A DNA stretch of 64,000 nt, from the NCBI GenBank assembly GCA_903823025.1, contig CAIJRK010000069.1:25609-89608 (forward strand). The letters are read 5' to 3'. A program made the translations under genes and the position numbers. The notes beneath the pieces were generated by a model. The model did no database searches and was not told the origin of the DNA. It was given only the letters and a program-made list of their open reading frames with translations. This document shows positions 1 through 9,862 of the stretch, piece by piece (position 1 is the first letter of the stretch; each line of letters starts with the position of its first letter). The stretch comes from an uncultured beta proteobacterium (GTDB lineage: Bacteria; Pseudomonadota; Gammaproteobacteria; Burkholderiales; Burkholderiaceae_C).

Positions 1-1660
1 CGTCGAGCAGACTGTCCGGCGTGCCCAGAAGATGCCGGGCAAGCAAACCCATGTCAGCCCATTTCTGGGCGTTCCCCAAGACCCGCGACTGCACTTCTTC
101 TTCCGCGTTTCGCGTGCGCGCGATGTTTTCATCGCAGGCTTTCAAGCGCTCATCGAGCGTTTGTATCAGCGCGATCAACAGGCGGGAAATATCCCACGCG
201 GACTTGGCACCGACCTTCCATTCGTTGATCAACTCTTGCTCAATGCGCAGCCGAATCTCACGCGCCATGTCTTTGCGCGCCTTGAGTTTGGTGCGATAAA
301 AGTCGGGAACGCCTAAGGTGCGGTAGTCATCCTGATAACGTTTCTCACACAGTTGGGTGAGTTCATCGAGCCAGGTGGCGCGGTCACGCTCGCGCACCAG
401 CGACTTGAAGTTAGGAATGACGGCTTCCCACTCGCCGGTGAACGACTTCCAGCGTTTGTTGGCCGCGTCTTCGGGCAGGATGCCGAGCGCCAGCGTCACA
501 TGGTCGTCGGACAGCAGCCAGCGCAGTTGCGTCTCTTTTTGTTGCACAAACTCGTTGAAGTCTTGTTTGCGCGGCTCTTCAATGAAGCCGGAGGCCTCTT
601 GCCAGTGGTTGTAGCGCAGCTGCAGCGTGGCTTGCCGGGCAAAACTATAGGTTAGATATTCGCAAATCTCTTCTTCAGGAATTGCCAGTCTTTTGATGCC
701 AAATGCCAAGAACCGCTTGGAGCGCTCAGGCGTGCGCCCTTGCGGTGCGGTTTCGGGCGAACCATCACCGTTTTCGGCGTTCTCCATGCGGCCCAGAGAC
801 GCCCAGTTGACGTTGTTTACCGCCACAATTTTTTGGTACAAAAAGTCGGCGACGATGCCCGGCAAATCACGATCTACATCGACGGTCAACCCGTTCTCGT
901 TTTCGTTGCTAAAGATGTAGCAGCCGTTGAACGGGTCACTTAACTGGAGTCGTTCCTTGACGCCGGTGACGTCATAGGGCTGGTAGGCACCCACGGACAT
1001 CGCGTTGAGTTCCGTCAGGGCTGCAAATCCGTTGGCGTGGTAGTTGCCGGTATCCCAATTGGGATGCGGATAGGCATCGGGCAACAGCGTGTAGATCAGG
1101 ATGCGAAATCGTTTGGAATCGGGGTACAAATCACGCAGTTGTGCGACCGCGTCGATGACACTGCCGCTGCCGGTGCCGCCCGCTAAACCGACAACGATAT
1201 GAAAGGTGACTTCGGTCTGGCCATTTTGTTGCAGCAACTTGACTTGCGACTGCACTTGTTCTCGGTATTTGTCGGCTTTGCAGGCAAACAGAAAACGCCC
1301 GAGTCGGCGCTTTTGGCCGCCCAGCGTGGCGCCCACAATGCTGTTCAGAATGTCTCGCCATTCTTGCGGACTACCCAGCCAGTGCTTGAGGCCCGGATAG
1401 CTGTCCAGGTTGTCAAGCCGCGACGTCAGATTAGCATCGGTGATCAGCAATTGGCTGGCTTTGGATAACTGGACGGAGGTGCCCAAAGTCTTCCAGCTGG
1501 GGTCGTCAATGGCCATCATCTCGGTGGACGAATCAATGTAGAGATAACCGATCTCAACACCGCCCAGCTTGTCACCATGGAACTCTTGATACAGACTCTT
1601 GCGAAGCGCACGGATGATTTTGCCCCCCGTGCCGCCCAACCCGATGACGAGGTGATTCAT
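1..1660 (-). CDS. Tubulin/FtsZ-like GTPase-fold protein (Tubulin_2 type), C-terminus beyond the window
   Basis: Reading leftward from ATG 1660 the frame stays open to base 1, giving at least 553 residues with no stop, so the gene is cut by the window edge. Residues 7-14 read GLGGTGGK, a nucleotide-binding loop, and residues 158-166 read GLAGGTGSG, close to the tubulin/FtsZ signature GGGTGSG. Residues about 460-540 are charged and helical. This matches the large bacterial tubulin-like families (Pfam Tubulin_2; the FtsZ-like families that Makarova and Koonin linked to membrane remodelling), not cell-division FtsZ, which is shorter and lacks this extension. Function is unknown; GTP binding is inferred. 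Partner genes would lie beyond base 1. Start context is AGGGAAATTG before the ATG. Confidence 0.8.
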   Translation of the reverse strand, partial: MNHLVIGLGGTGGKIIRALRKSLYQEFHGDKLGGVEIGYLYIDSSTEMMAIDDPSWKTLGTSVQLSKASQLLITDANLTSRLDNLDSYPGLKHWLGSPQEWRDILNSIVGATLGGQKRRLGRFLFACKADKYREQVQSQVKLLQQNGQTEVTFHIVVGLAGGTGSGSVIDAVAQLRDLYPDSKRFRILIYTLLPDAYPHPNWDTGNYHANGFAALTELNAMSVGAYQPYDVTGVKERLQLSDPFNGCYIFSNENENGLTVDVDRDLPGIVADFLYQKIVAVNNVNWASLGRMENAENGDGSPETAPQGRTPERSKRFLAFGIKRLAIPEEEICEYLTYSFARQATLQLRYNHWQEASGFIEEPRKQDFNEFVQQKETQLRWLLSDDHVTLALGILPEDAANKRWKSFTGEWEAVIPNFKSLVRERDRATWLDELTQLCEKRYQDDYRTLGVPDFYRTKLKARKDMAREIRLRIEQELINEWKVGAKSAWDISRLLIALIQTLDERLKACDENIARTRNAEEEVQSRVLGNAQKWADMGLLARHLLGTPDSLLD

Positions 1661-1773
1661 TCAATTTCCCTTGTTCTAATCAGCAAAATAGCAATTATTA
1701 CCGATGCACAAAGTCGCCTGACTAATCCGGCAGGCTTAAAGAAGTCCGCTATTCAACGTGGGACGAACGTCTC

Positions 1774-4740
1774 TTAAATGAGCGTGGCGGCATGGGCGCG
1801 CACAAATGCCTCAAATTGGTCAGCGGGCAGGGGTTTGCTGTAGAGATAGCCTTGCACTTCATCACATCCTTGCTCGCGCAAAAAGGCCAGTTGCCCCGTC
1901 GTCTCGACCCCTTCGGCAATGGTTTTAAAGCCCAGGCTGTGTGCCAGCGCAATGATGGCGCCCACGATGGCTTTGTCGTCCAAATCATCGGTGATGTCAC
2001 GCACAAAAGACTGGTCAATCTTGAGTTTGTAGGCCTGAAACCGCTTGAGGTAATTGAGCGACGAGTAGCCGGTGCCAAAGTCGTCAATCGACATGCGCAC
2101 ACCGTGCTGATTGAGGTTGTTCATCACCTCAATGGCGCCCAGCGGGTCGGTCATGGCGACGCCTTCGGTCAGCTCCAACTCCAGGTATTGCGGCAACAAA
2201 TCAGCATCCAGCAGCACTTGCGTGACCATCTGGAGCAGATTTTCATGGCTAAACTGCACCGCCGAGAGGTTGACGGCGACCTGCTGCAAAGGCAGTTGGG
2301 CGTCCAGCCAGACCCGCATTTGCCGGGTGGCCGTGCGCAGCACCCATTCACCAATGGGCAAAATCAGGCCACTGTCTTCGGCCACCGGAATGAATTCAGC
2401 GGGCGACACGTTGCCCAGCACAGGATGCTGCCAGCGCAGCAAGGCCTCCATCCCGATCACCCGGCCATCGTGCAATGACACCTGCGGCTGGTACACCAAG
2501 TGCAATTGCTGCAAATCCAGCGCATGACGCAACCCGTTTTCAAGTTGCAGCGTGCGCGACGATTGCGACTGCATCTCCGGGGTAAAAAAGCGGTAGGTGT
2601 TACGCCCGGCTTGTTTGGCGCGGTACATGGCGGTGTCGGCACTCATCGACAGGCTCTCAAAAGAGTCACCGTCCATCGGATAAAGGGCAATGCCGGTTGA
2701 GAAGGTCATGACCAACTCCTGCGGCTCAATCAAGTAGCGCTGCAGCGTCATTTCTTGCACTTTGTCAGCAATATGGGCGGCGCCCAACGCATCGACACCG
2801 GGACACAGCAGCACAAACTCGTCACCCCCGACGCGGCACACCGTGTCAACCTCGCGCAGTACGGACTTCAACCGTTGGGCGACTTGAATCAGCAGCTCAT
2901 CGCCCAACTGATGCCCCAAGGAGTCATTCACGTTTTTGAAGCGATCCAAGTCCATAAACATCAGCGCCAGCCCTTCGCCATGGCGCTGGGCATGAACCAG
3001 GGCGCTGTCCACCCGGGTACGCAGCAAGCGTCGATTGGGCAGGCCGGTCAGCGGGTCAAAGTCAACCAAGCGGCGAATATGGGCTTCATCTTTTTTGAGT
3101 TTGCTGATGTCACGGCCCACGGAGACGTAGTTGGCGACAGCGCCGCTACTGTCACGCAACACACTGATGGAAAGCTGCTCCGGGTAGAGCGTCCCGTCCT
3201 TATGGCAATTCCAGATTTCACCCTCCCACTGCCCGCGTGCATGGACAACTTCCCAGACTTGCCTGAAGAAGTCCGTATCGTGCCGTCCCGAAGAAAGCAG
3301 ACTCGGATTACGACCCAGCACCTCCGCCTCGCTGTAACCGGTAATCCGGACAAAAGCCTGGTTCACACGCAAAATTCGGCGCTGGCTGTCCGTGATCATG
3401 ATGGCTTCACTGCCTTGCTCAAACACCTTGGCCGCCAGTTGCAACTGCAGCTCGGCTTGCTTGCGATCAATGGCAATCGCGGTGAAATGGGCGGCCATCT
3501 CAATCAACTCAAGCGCCTGTGGTTGCGGCATGGCCGGTATGGTGTGATAAATCGCAAAGGTGCCCATGACCTGATTCATGCCGGAGCGAATGGGTTCAGA
3601 CCAACAAGCGGCCAACCCGGCGCGTTGCGCCAAATCCTTGAAATCAGCCCAATAAGGATGATGGGCAATATCACCCACCACCACCCGCTGACCGGTAAAA
3701 GCGGCGGTGCCACAAGAGCCGGCCGCCGCGCTGATTTGCAGGCCGTCAATCGCCTTGTTGTAAAAATCAGGCAGATGTGGGGCGGCCCCCAGGTGAAGCC
3801 GCTGACCTGCGGCATCCAGCAACAAAATGGAACACAGCGCACCCGGCATGGCCTCTTCAATCTTGACCACAAAGTCGTTGAGCACCTGCGTTAACGGGCG
3901 TGCGCTGGTGAGGCGCTCCAGCATAAAGGCACGCAAGGCATCTATTTGTTGGGTGTGCACGCGGTGCGCCAAGTCCAGCGCACGGGCGGCCTCGCGGTCA
4001 AAATTGCGCAGGGCATAGTCGATATCGGAGGCGACCTCAAGTAACAAGTGTTGCACCGGCTGATCAAATGCGTGCGGCTCTGCGGCATGAACATGGAGAG
4101 CGCCCATCACGATCCCCTGCCGATGCAAGGGCAGGGCCGCCAATGCCGCCCAGCCAAACTTGATGCCCAACGGGTGCCAAAGGGCCGTCGCGGGGTCGTT
4201 CAAATAGTCCTGACACCAAAAGGGTTGATCACGGCGTATGGTCTCGCTCACCGGGCCTTGACCCAAGGCGTCGCTGGCTTGCATCGCCAGGTGAACGTCT
4301 TTCAGGCAGTCCACGCCTACCCCGTAAGAGGCCACGGGCTTGATGCGTTGGTCTTGCGGGTCCAGCAAACCGATCCAGGCCATCTTCATGCCACCGTGTT
4401 CGACCACTGCCCGGCATATTTTGTCCAGCAACGCCTGTTCGCTGTCACAACGAACAATGGCTTGATTACAGTCACTGAGCGCTGAATAAAGTTGCGCCAG
4501 TCGCTGAAGCTTGGCGCCAACCGCCTGATGCGAGGCGGCTGTTTGCCGACCCTGACGCTGCATTTGAGCCAGCCAACCCAATAAACCTATACCCAGCGCA
4601 ACAAAAGTCACTTGCAGCCACACAGCATTTTTTTCGGCGCGGTCAGCTGCTAAAAAAAACACAAGCATCAGCACGCACACGAGAACCGTCGCAATCCTTA
4701 AATTGAATGAAAAAGAGGAGGGTGGAGGAGGCGAAGACAT
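1774..4740 (-). CDS. Membrane-anchored GAF-GAF-PAS-GGDEF-EAL c-di-GMP enzyme
   Basis: A 988-residue signalling protein for cyclic-di-GMP turnover. Two hydrophobic segments near residues 15-60 anchor it in the inner membrane. Two GAF-like regions follow (about 90-240 and 260-430), then a PAS domain (about 440-560). The cyclase domain has an intact GGDEF at 638-642, preceded at the usual five-residue distance by the inhibitory-site motif REVD. The phosphodiesterase domain has EAL at 765-767, an NLS motif, and the loop-6 motif DDFGTGYS near 886. Both halves look catalytically complete, so net activity cannot be predicted. It stands alone, 113 bases upstream of the tubulin-like gene on the same strand. 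Confidence 0.93.
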   Translation of the reverse strand: MSSPPPPSSFSFNLRIATVLVCVLMLVFFLAADRAEKNAVWLQVTFVALGIGLLGWLAQMQRQGRQTAASHQAVGAKLQRLAQLYSALSDCNQAIVRCDSEQALLDKICRAVVEHGGMKMAWIGLLDPQDQRIKPVASYGVGVDCLKDVHLAMQASDALGQGPVSETIRRDQPFWCQDYLNDPATALWHPLGIKFGWAALAALPLHRQGIVMGALHVHAAEPHAFDQPVQHLLLEVASDIDYALRNFDREAARALDLAHRVHTQQIDALRAFMLERLTSARPLTQVLNDFVVKIEEAMPGALCSILLLDAAGQRLHLGAAPHLPDFYNKAIDGLQISAAAGSCGTAAFTGQRVVVGDIAHHPYWADFKDLAQRAGLAACWSEPIRSGMNQVMGTFAIYHTIPAMPQPQALELIEMAAHFTAIAIDRKQAELQLQLAAKVFEQGSEAIMITDSQRRILRVNQAFVRITGYSEAEVLGRNPSLLSSGRHDTDFFRQVWEVVHARGQWEGEIWNCHKDGTLYPEQLSISVLRDSSGAVANYVSVGRDISKLKKDEAHIRRLVDFDPLTGLPNRRLLRTRVDSALVHAQRHGEGLALMFMDLDRFKNVNDSLGHQLGDELLIQVAQRLKSVLREVDTVCRVGGDEFVLLCPGVDALGAAHIADKVQEMTLQRYLIEPQELVMTFSTGIALYPMDGDSFESLSMSADTAMYRAKQAGRNTYRFFTPEMQSQSSRTLQLENGLRHALDLQQLHLVYQPQVSLHDGRVIGMEALLRWQHPVLGNVSPAEFIPVAEDSGLILPIGEWVLRTATRQMRVWLDAQLPLQQVAVNLSAVQFSHENLLQMVTQVLLDADLLPQYLELELTEGVAMTDPLGAIEVMNNLNQHGVRMSIDDFGTGYSSLNYLKRFQAYKLKIDQSFVRDITDDLDDKAIVGAIIALAHSLGFKTIAEGVETTGQLAFLREQGCDEVQGYLYSKPLPADQFEAFVRAHAATLI

Positions 4741-4778
4741 GAAGGGCTTGGTTTTGAAAATGCCTGTTCATTATGTCC

Positions 4779-4792
4779 TTGTCAATTGACAA
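4779..4792. promoter_or_regulatory. 14-bp perfect palindrome upstream of the GGDEF-EAL gene
   Basis: TTGTCAATTGACAA is a perfect palindrome lying 39-52 bases upstream of the start of the c-di-GMP gene, in the 133-base gap after fadD. Its size and position fit a dimeric regulator operator. No regulator is known, and chance occurrence cannot be excluded. Confidence 0.3.
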
Positions 4793-4873
4793 ACAGATGT
4801 AACTTATCCGGCATTATTTTCAATGACTAATGAATAAACGACACATCAAGGCGCCCCCCCTGCCAACAGTGCT

Positions 4874-6541
4874 TCAGCGTAACTGGCGCCGCAAAATCTT
4901 GCCTATATTGGATTTAGGCAACGGCTCATCACGAAACTCAACTTGTTTGGGCACCTTGTAAGCGGTCAGGTATTGTCGGCAATGTTCAATTAAATCGGTG
5001 GCCGTCAGCGTCAGATCACGCCTGACAACGATGATCTTGACGACCTCGCCCGACTTCTCATCGGGCACCCCAAGGGCCGCCACCTCTGAGACGCCAGGGT
5101 GCAGCATCACCACCGCCTCAATCTGCGTCGGAAACACTTTGAAGCCCGAGACCACCATCATGTCTTTCTTGCGATCCGTCAGCGTGACATAGCCGCGCGC
5201 GTCCATCACCCCCATGTCGCCGGTGCGCAGCCAGCCTTCGGGCGTCAAGACCAGCGCCGTCTCATCGGGGCGCCGCCAGTAACACGGCATCACTTGCGGA
5301 CCTCGCACCGCGATCTCGCCAACCTCACCGATAGGCAGTACGCGCGCGTGCTCGTCCAGAATGGCGACCTGCGTGGACGGCAAGGGCAGGCCAATTGTGG
5401 CGTTCCAGTCTTGAGTCGTGAGCGGGTTAAAGGTCACGCCGGGTGAGGCTTCAGTCAATCCATAAGACTCGACGATAGGCACGCCCGTGGCTGTTTTCCA
5501 GCGATTTGCGACCGCCCGTTGCGTGGCCATGCCACCGGCTACGACCAGCTTGAGATGCGGCATCCGCACCTCGGAAAATTCAGGCGTCTCCAGCAGTGCC
5601 CGGTACAAGGTGTTGACGCCTATCAAAATCGTCACCGGGTACTTCTTGAGATCATGAATAAAAGCTGGCATATCTTTCGGATTCGTGATCAGAACAGTGT
5701 GTGCCCCGATTTTGAAAAAAACGAGGCTCGCCGTCAGGGCAAAGATGTGATAGAGCGGTAAGGGGCAAACCAGAACTTCTCGTCCTTCCTGTACCTGCAG
5801 GGCCATCCAGGCAGCCAATTGCTGCAGATTCGCCACGACATTGCCATGCGTCAATACCGCGCCTTTAGACACGCCTGTTGTGCCGCCGGTGTACTGCAAA
5901 AAAGCAATGTCGTCGTGTTTTAGCGGCACATGGTAGAGCGGCTGAGAACGCCCGGCTCGTAACGCGGCATTGAACCGGATGGCGCCTTCAATGTGCCAGG
6001 CAGGCACCCTTTTCTTGACGTACTTGACGACGATATTGGTCATCAACTCCTTGACTACGGGCAACAAGTCGCCCACCTGAGTCGTGACGACGGTCAGCGT
6101 CAAAGTAGGGTGTGTTTGCAGCACTTGCTGCAGCGTGTGGGCAAAGTTCTCCAGCACCACAATGGCGACCACGTCAGCATCTAGGAGCTGCTCGGCCAAC
6201 TCAGACGCCGTGTACTGCGGATTCACGTTAACGACCACCAAACCCGCGCGTAGAACACCTAACAAAGCGACCGGATATTGCAACAAATTAGGCAACATCA
6301 GAGCCACCCGATCACCCCGATTCAAACCCGGAATGTTTTGCAACCAAGCCGCAAAATTTCGGCTGTGCTGATCCAATTCAGCGTAGGAGATCGAAGCCCC
6401 TAAATTGGTGTAGGCGGGTAATTCAGAAAACTGGTCGCAACTGTGTCGCAGCACCTCTCTAAGCGAGGCGAACGCTTGCACATCGACCTCGGCGGGCACC
6501 CCTTTGGGATAATGCTGCAACCAGATTTTGTCCATGTTCAA
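4874..6541 (-). CDS. fadD: Long-chain-fatty-acid--CoA ligase FadD
   Basis: Activates long-chain fatty acids to acyl-CoA using ATP, the entry step of beta-oxidation. The protein is 555 residues, normal for FadD. The N-terminus (KIWLQHYPKGVPAE) follows the E. coli FadD pattern. The P-loop-like AMP-binding motif YTGGTTGVSKG is at 217-227. The FACS-type segment GWLRTGDMG and DRKKDMMVVSGFKVFP follow toward the C-terminus, and the catalytic lysine region GKILRR closes the protein. It is transcribed divergently from the chemoreceptor gene across a 187-base spacer. A start two codons downstream (MDKIW) is equally possible. Confidence 0.93.
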   Translation of the reverse strand: MNMDKIWLQHYPKGVPAEVDVQAFASLREVLRHSCDQFSELPAYTNLGASISYAELDQHSRNFAAWLQNIPGLNRGDRVALMLPNLLQYPVALLGVLRAGLVVVNVNPQYTASELAEQLLDADVVAIVVLENFAHTLQQVLQTHPTLTLTVVTTQVGDLLPVVKELMTNIVVKYVKKRVPAWHIEGAIRFNAALRAGRSQPLYHVPLKHDDIAFLQYTGGTTGVSKGAVLTHGNVVANLQQLAAWMALQVQEGREVLVCPLPLYHIFALTASLVFFKIGAHTVLITNPKDMPAFIHDLKKYPVTILIGVNTLYRALLETPEFSEVRMPHLKLVVAGGMATQRAVANRWKTATGVPIVESYGLTEASPGVTFNPLTTQDWNATIGLPLPSTQVAILDEHARVLPIGEVGEIAVRGPQVMPCYWRRPDETALVLTPEGWLRTGDMGVMDARGYVTLTDRKKDMMVVSGFKVFPTQIEAVVMLHPGVSEVAALGVPDEKSGEVVKIIVVRRDLTLTATDLIEHCRQYLTAYKVPKQVEFRDEPLPKSNIGKILRRQLR

Positions 6542-6728
6542 GTCTAGAAAACCGCCTTTTTAGGCCCTTGATATTTCTCAAATTGACGCGGGCGCGCAAC
6601 GCAAAAAATTGAATTCAGGATACGGTTAAGCTTTGCTGAAATTTTTATCAGCGCACAGGCAGATCCCAGTCTGTGAGACACCGCGAACACGCGGCTATCT
6701 CTACGTCTAATCATTAGGGAAAACACTT

Positions 6729-8651
6729 ATGTCTTTACTACATCGTCTCAATCTTTCCCAAAAATTTCTTATTCTTGGCTTCATCGCTTTGTGCATGGTG
6801 GCCTTGCCATCGGGGCTTTATTTCAAACGTATATTTTCTGAAATTGAGACCGCGCAGCGTGAGGCGCGTGGCAGTGGCTCGCTAGTGGCGCTGAACAAAG
6901 TGATTCAGCATTTGCAATCGCACCGGGGCATGTCCTCGGGCATGTTGAGCGGCAGCGAAGCCTTGGCCGCCCGTCGGCCCGCCATGCGCGATAACGTGAC
7001 CAAGGCGATGGATGCAGTCGAGGTCGAATTCAAAAAAGCCGAGGTCTCGCCAGCCACACAAACCCAGTGGAATGACTGGCGACAACGCTGGGTCACCCTG
7101 GAGCAAGGCGTTGCCAGTCGCCAGCTACCAGCCGCTGAAAGTACACGGCGCCACACCGAACTGATCCGTGGCGAGTTATTGGTCAGCGAGGCCTTGCTCG
7201 ATGAATTCAGCCTGACCCTGGACCCCAACCTCGACACCTATTCGCTGATTCGCGCCTCCTTGATCAACATGCCCTGGTTGTCTGAAAACATGGGCATCAT
7301 GCGTGCGCTGGGCAGCGGCTATTTGTCGCAAGGCTATTTACCCCCCGAAGGTCGGGCCGCTCTGCAAGCCCTGCAAAAGCGTGCGCTTGATGTGCAAGGC
7401 GAGATGTTTCGTAACCTTAAAAAAGCCAATGAAGCTAACCCTGGTTTGAAGACCATCCTGCAAGCCAAAGCCGAGACCGGGCGCGTCACCGTGGACCAAA
7501 CGCTGGCCATGGCCGAGCGCGACTTGATTAACGCGGGCGCACTCAGCTTGCCCGCTACCGCTTACTTTGACGACTTCACCCACACCATTGACGGCTTGTT
7601 TGAGTTCAACGCGCTGGCCATGAAAGCCCTGACCGACACGCTGCACGAGCGGGTCAGCGCCTTGCAACGCATGGGTTATCTGGTGCTGGCTCTGTTGTTG
7701 CTCGGTCTGGTGGCCTCACTGACGCTGGCTGTGGCGTTTGTGCGCAGCATTACCGGCCCGGTGCATGAGGCCGTTGAGGTCGCCCGTGCCGTAGCCGATG
7801 GCAATCTGCGAGTCCAAGTTCCGGTGCGCGGCAGCAATGAATTAGGCCAGTTAATGCAGGCCTTGACCGCCATGCGTGACAACTTGGCCCAAGTCGTGAC
7901 GCAGGTCTTGCAAGGCTCGGAAAACGTCGCCACCGCCAGTGCACAAATCGCCCAGGGCAATACCGATCTGAGCAGCCGCACGGAAGAAGAAGCCAGTGCG
8001 CTGGAGCAAACCTCGGCGGCCATGGAGCAACTCGGCGCCACCGTCAACCAAAATGCCGACAACGCGCGCCAAGCCAACCAACTGGCACAAAGTGCCAGCA
8101 CGGTGGCGGTGCAAGGGGGTGAGGTGATGGGACAAGTGGTGCTCACCATGAAAGACATTAACGTGTCGTCCCGGCGCATTGGCGACATCATCGGCGTGAT
8201 TGATGGCATTGCTTTTCAGACCAACATTCTGGCCCTGAATGCGGCAGTAGAAGCGGCCCGCGCCGGTGAGCATGGCCGTGGTTTTGCGGTGGTTGCCAGT
8301 GAAGTACGGTCTTTGGCTGGGCGCAGCGCTGAAGCCGCCAAAGAAATTAAAAGCCTCATCGCAGCCAGCGTTGAGCGGGTGCAAGACGGCACCCGTCTGG
8401 TCGATCAGGCCGGGGTCACGATGCAGGAAGTGGTGGCTTCCATCCGGCGCGTCAGCAGCATCGTGGCTGAGATCAGTGCTGCCAGTGCCGAGCAAAGCAC
8501 CGGCGTGTCCCAGGTCGTAGAAGCTGTCTCACAAATGGACCAAACGACCCAACAAAATGCGGCGCTGGTCGAAGAAAGCGCCGCCGCCGCCGACAGTTTG
8601 CGCGGTCAGGCCGAGCAACTGGTGCAGACCGTTTCAGTGTTCAAGCTTTGA
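6729..8651 (+). CDS. Methyl-accepting chemotaxis protein with NIT-like periplasmic domain
   Basis: A 640-residue transmembrane chemoreceptor. There is a signal-anchor helix at about residues 12-32, a long all-helical periplasmic region (35-310), and a second transmembrane helix near 315-340, followed by HAMP and a cytoplasmic signalling domain. The periplasmic segment LQSHRGMSSGMLSG resembles the NIT (nitrate/nitrite-sensing-like) domain start, so a small-anion ligand is possible but unproven. The hairpin tip GIAFQTNILALNAAVEAARA is the typical receptor core for CheA/CheW contact. The C-terminus ends FKL with no CheR-tethering pentapeptide. No che genes are nearby, so it is an orphan receptor. 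Confidence 0.92.
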   Translation: MSLLHRLNLSQKFLILGFIALCMVALPSGLYFKRIFSEIETAQREARGSGSLVALNKVIQHLQSHRGMSSGMLSGSEALAARRPAMRDNVTKAMDAVEVEFKKAEVSPATQTQWNDWRQRWVTLEQGVASRQLPAAESTRRHTELIRGELLVSEALLDEFSLTLDPNLDTYSLIRASLINMPWLSENMGIMRALGSGYLSQGYLPPEGRAALQALQKRALDVQGEMFRNLKKANEANPGLKTILQAKAETGRVTVDQTLAMAERDLINAGALSLPATAYFDDFTHTIDGLFEFNALAMKALTDTLHERVSALQRMGYLVLALLLLGLVASLTLAVAFVRSITGPVHEAVEVARAVADGNLRVQVPVRGSNELGQLMQALTAMRDNLAQVVTQVLQGSENVATASAQIAQGNTDLSSRTEEEASALEQTSAAMEQLGATVNQNADNARQANQLAQSASTVAVQGGEVMGQVVLTMKDINVSSRRIGDIIGVIDGIAFQTNILALNAAVEAARAGEHGRGFAVVASEVRSLAGRSAEAAKEIKSLIAASVERVQDGTRLVDQAGVTMQEVVASIRRVSSIVAEISAASAEQSTGVSQVVEAVSQMDQTTQQNAALVEESAAAADSLRGQAEQLVQTVSVFKL

Positions 8652-8692
8652 GTTGAGTTACGTGGCGTGGCGTTGAACGCCGACATCCTCTA

Positions 8693-9556
8693 TCAGGCCT
8701 GGTCTTTGGCGGCTTGCAACAGGTCGCGGGTTTTAAGCGCTTCGTGCCGGGCGACAGCGGCAAAGTCGGCGCCACTGGCGGCATACAAAATAGCGCGTGA
8801 CGAGTTGACGATGATCGGGGCGACAGTTTCGTCCCGGTCGCCATTGATGCTTTTCGTTCCGCGCCAGCCCGCTTTAACGGTCGCCACCGCATCACCACCT
8901 TGCGCACCCACGCCGGGAATGAGCAGCGGCAAGGTCGGTGCAACGGCGCGCACGCGCTCAATTTCTGCCGGGTATGTGGCGCCCACGACTAGCCCCAATT
9001 GACCATTCAAATTCCAGGGGCCTTGCGCCAGCCGTGCCACATGCTCATACAACAACGGCGCGCCTTCAACGCTGGACAGCCGCTGAATCTGCAAATCGTC
9101 GCCGCCGGGGTTGGAGGTGCGGCACAACAAAAATGCGCCCTTGTCGTGGTACTTCAAATAAGGTTGCACCGAGTCAAAGCCCATGAAGGGCGAGAGCGTG
9201 ACCGCGTCCGCGCCGTAACGCTCAAAGGCTTCAATCGCGTACTGCTCGGCGGTGCTGCCAATGTCGCCGCGCTTGGCGTCCAGGATGATCGGCACATGCG
9301 GAGCGCTTTGGCGCATGTGTGCCATCAAGCGCTCCAGCTGGTCTTCGGCGCGGTGCGCGGCAAAGTAGGCAATTTGCGGCTTGAAGGCAATGACCAAATC
9401 GGCGGTGGCGTCCACAATGGCGGCGCAAAAGTCGTAAATCTTGCTGGCATCACCCCGGCTGGCAAGCGGGAATTTAGCAGGATCGGGGTCAAGACCCACG
9501 CACAACATCGAACCGTTTTGGCGCTCGGCGGCGCGCAGCATATCTAAAAATTTCAT
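8693..9556 (-). CDS. pyrF: Orotidine 5'-phosphate decarboxylase (type 2)
   Basis: Catalyses decarboxylation of OMP to UMP, the last step of de novo pyrimidine synthesis. The 287-residue product starts [11 protein letters not shown] at ATG 9556; the open frame runs 12 codons further upstream, but that part is not protein-like. The catalytic motif [15 protein letters not shown] and the phosphate-binding segment [11 protein letters not shown] are present. Length and motif match the longer type 2 PyrF common in Actinobacteria and Betaproteobacteria. It is convergent with the chemoreceptor gene, 41 bases apart, with a short GGCGTT/AACGCC inverted repeat at 8669-8681 between them. Confidence 0.95.
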   Translation of the reverse strand: MKFLDMLRAAERQNGSMLCVGLDPDPAKFPLASRGDASKIYDFCAAIVDATADLVIAFKPQIAYFAAHRAEDQLERLMAHMRQSAPHVPIILDAKRGDIGSTAEQYAIEAFERYGADAVTLSPFMGFDSVQPYLKYHDKGAFLLCRTSNPGGDDLQIQRLSSVEGAPLLYEHVARLAQGPWNLNGQLGLVVGATYPAEIERVRAVAPTLPLLIPGVGAQGGDAVATVKAGWRGTKSINGDRDETVAPIIVNSSRAILYAASGADFAAVARHEALKTRDLLQAAKDQA

Positions 9557-9663
9557 GGCTGCATTGTAAGAAGCGCGGCCTCGAAGTCCCAACGCCCTAA
9601 GACCCCGTTAAGACTGGCGCGCGAAGATAGGGACATCGACTCACTCCAACAAAGAGGTTCCCC

Positions 9664-9828
9664 ATGGATTCATCCCTTCGGTTATTTATCACCCAATTCT
9701 CAGGCGTTGTATTGGCCACACTGGTGCCGGTCATCTTGATCGCCTTCATGTCCGTCCCCGTGACTTTGGGCGGACACAACCACGATATGTATTCAGAAAA
9801 TACGCCGGTGGCACAACACATGACCTAA
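9664..9828 (+). CDS. Predicted small single-pass membrane protein, 54 residues
   Basis: A short frame from ATG 9664 to TAA 9828 encodes 54 residues. An AGAGG ribosome-binding site lies just upstream. Residues 13-36 form one strongly hydrophobic helix (GVVLATLVPVILIAFMS and onward), followed by a polar tail containing GGHNHDMYSENT and ending QHMT. I do not recognise a named family; the composition and the good ribosome-binding site argue for a real gene. It is transcribed away from pyrF and is followed by the TnpB fossil. The histidine-rich segment might bind metal, but that is speculation. Confidence 0.55.
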   Translation: MDSSLRLFITQFSGVVLATLVPVILIAFMSVPVTLGGHNHDMYSENTPVAQHMT

Positions 9829-9862
9829 AGCGTTTGCAGCGTAGGCAGCCCCTTGCACCGAG

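Noticed and set aside
2755..3894. 379-codon plus-strand frame
   Set aside because: It lies entirely opposite the GGDEF-EAL gene, whose domains and motifs are unmistakable; its composition is that of an antisense frame.
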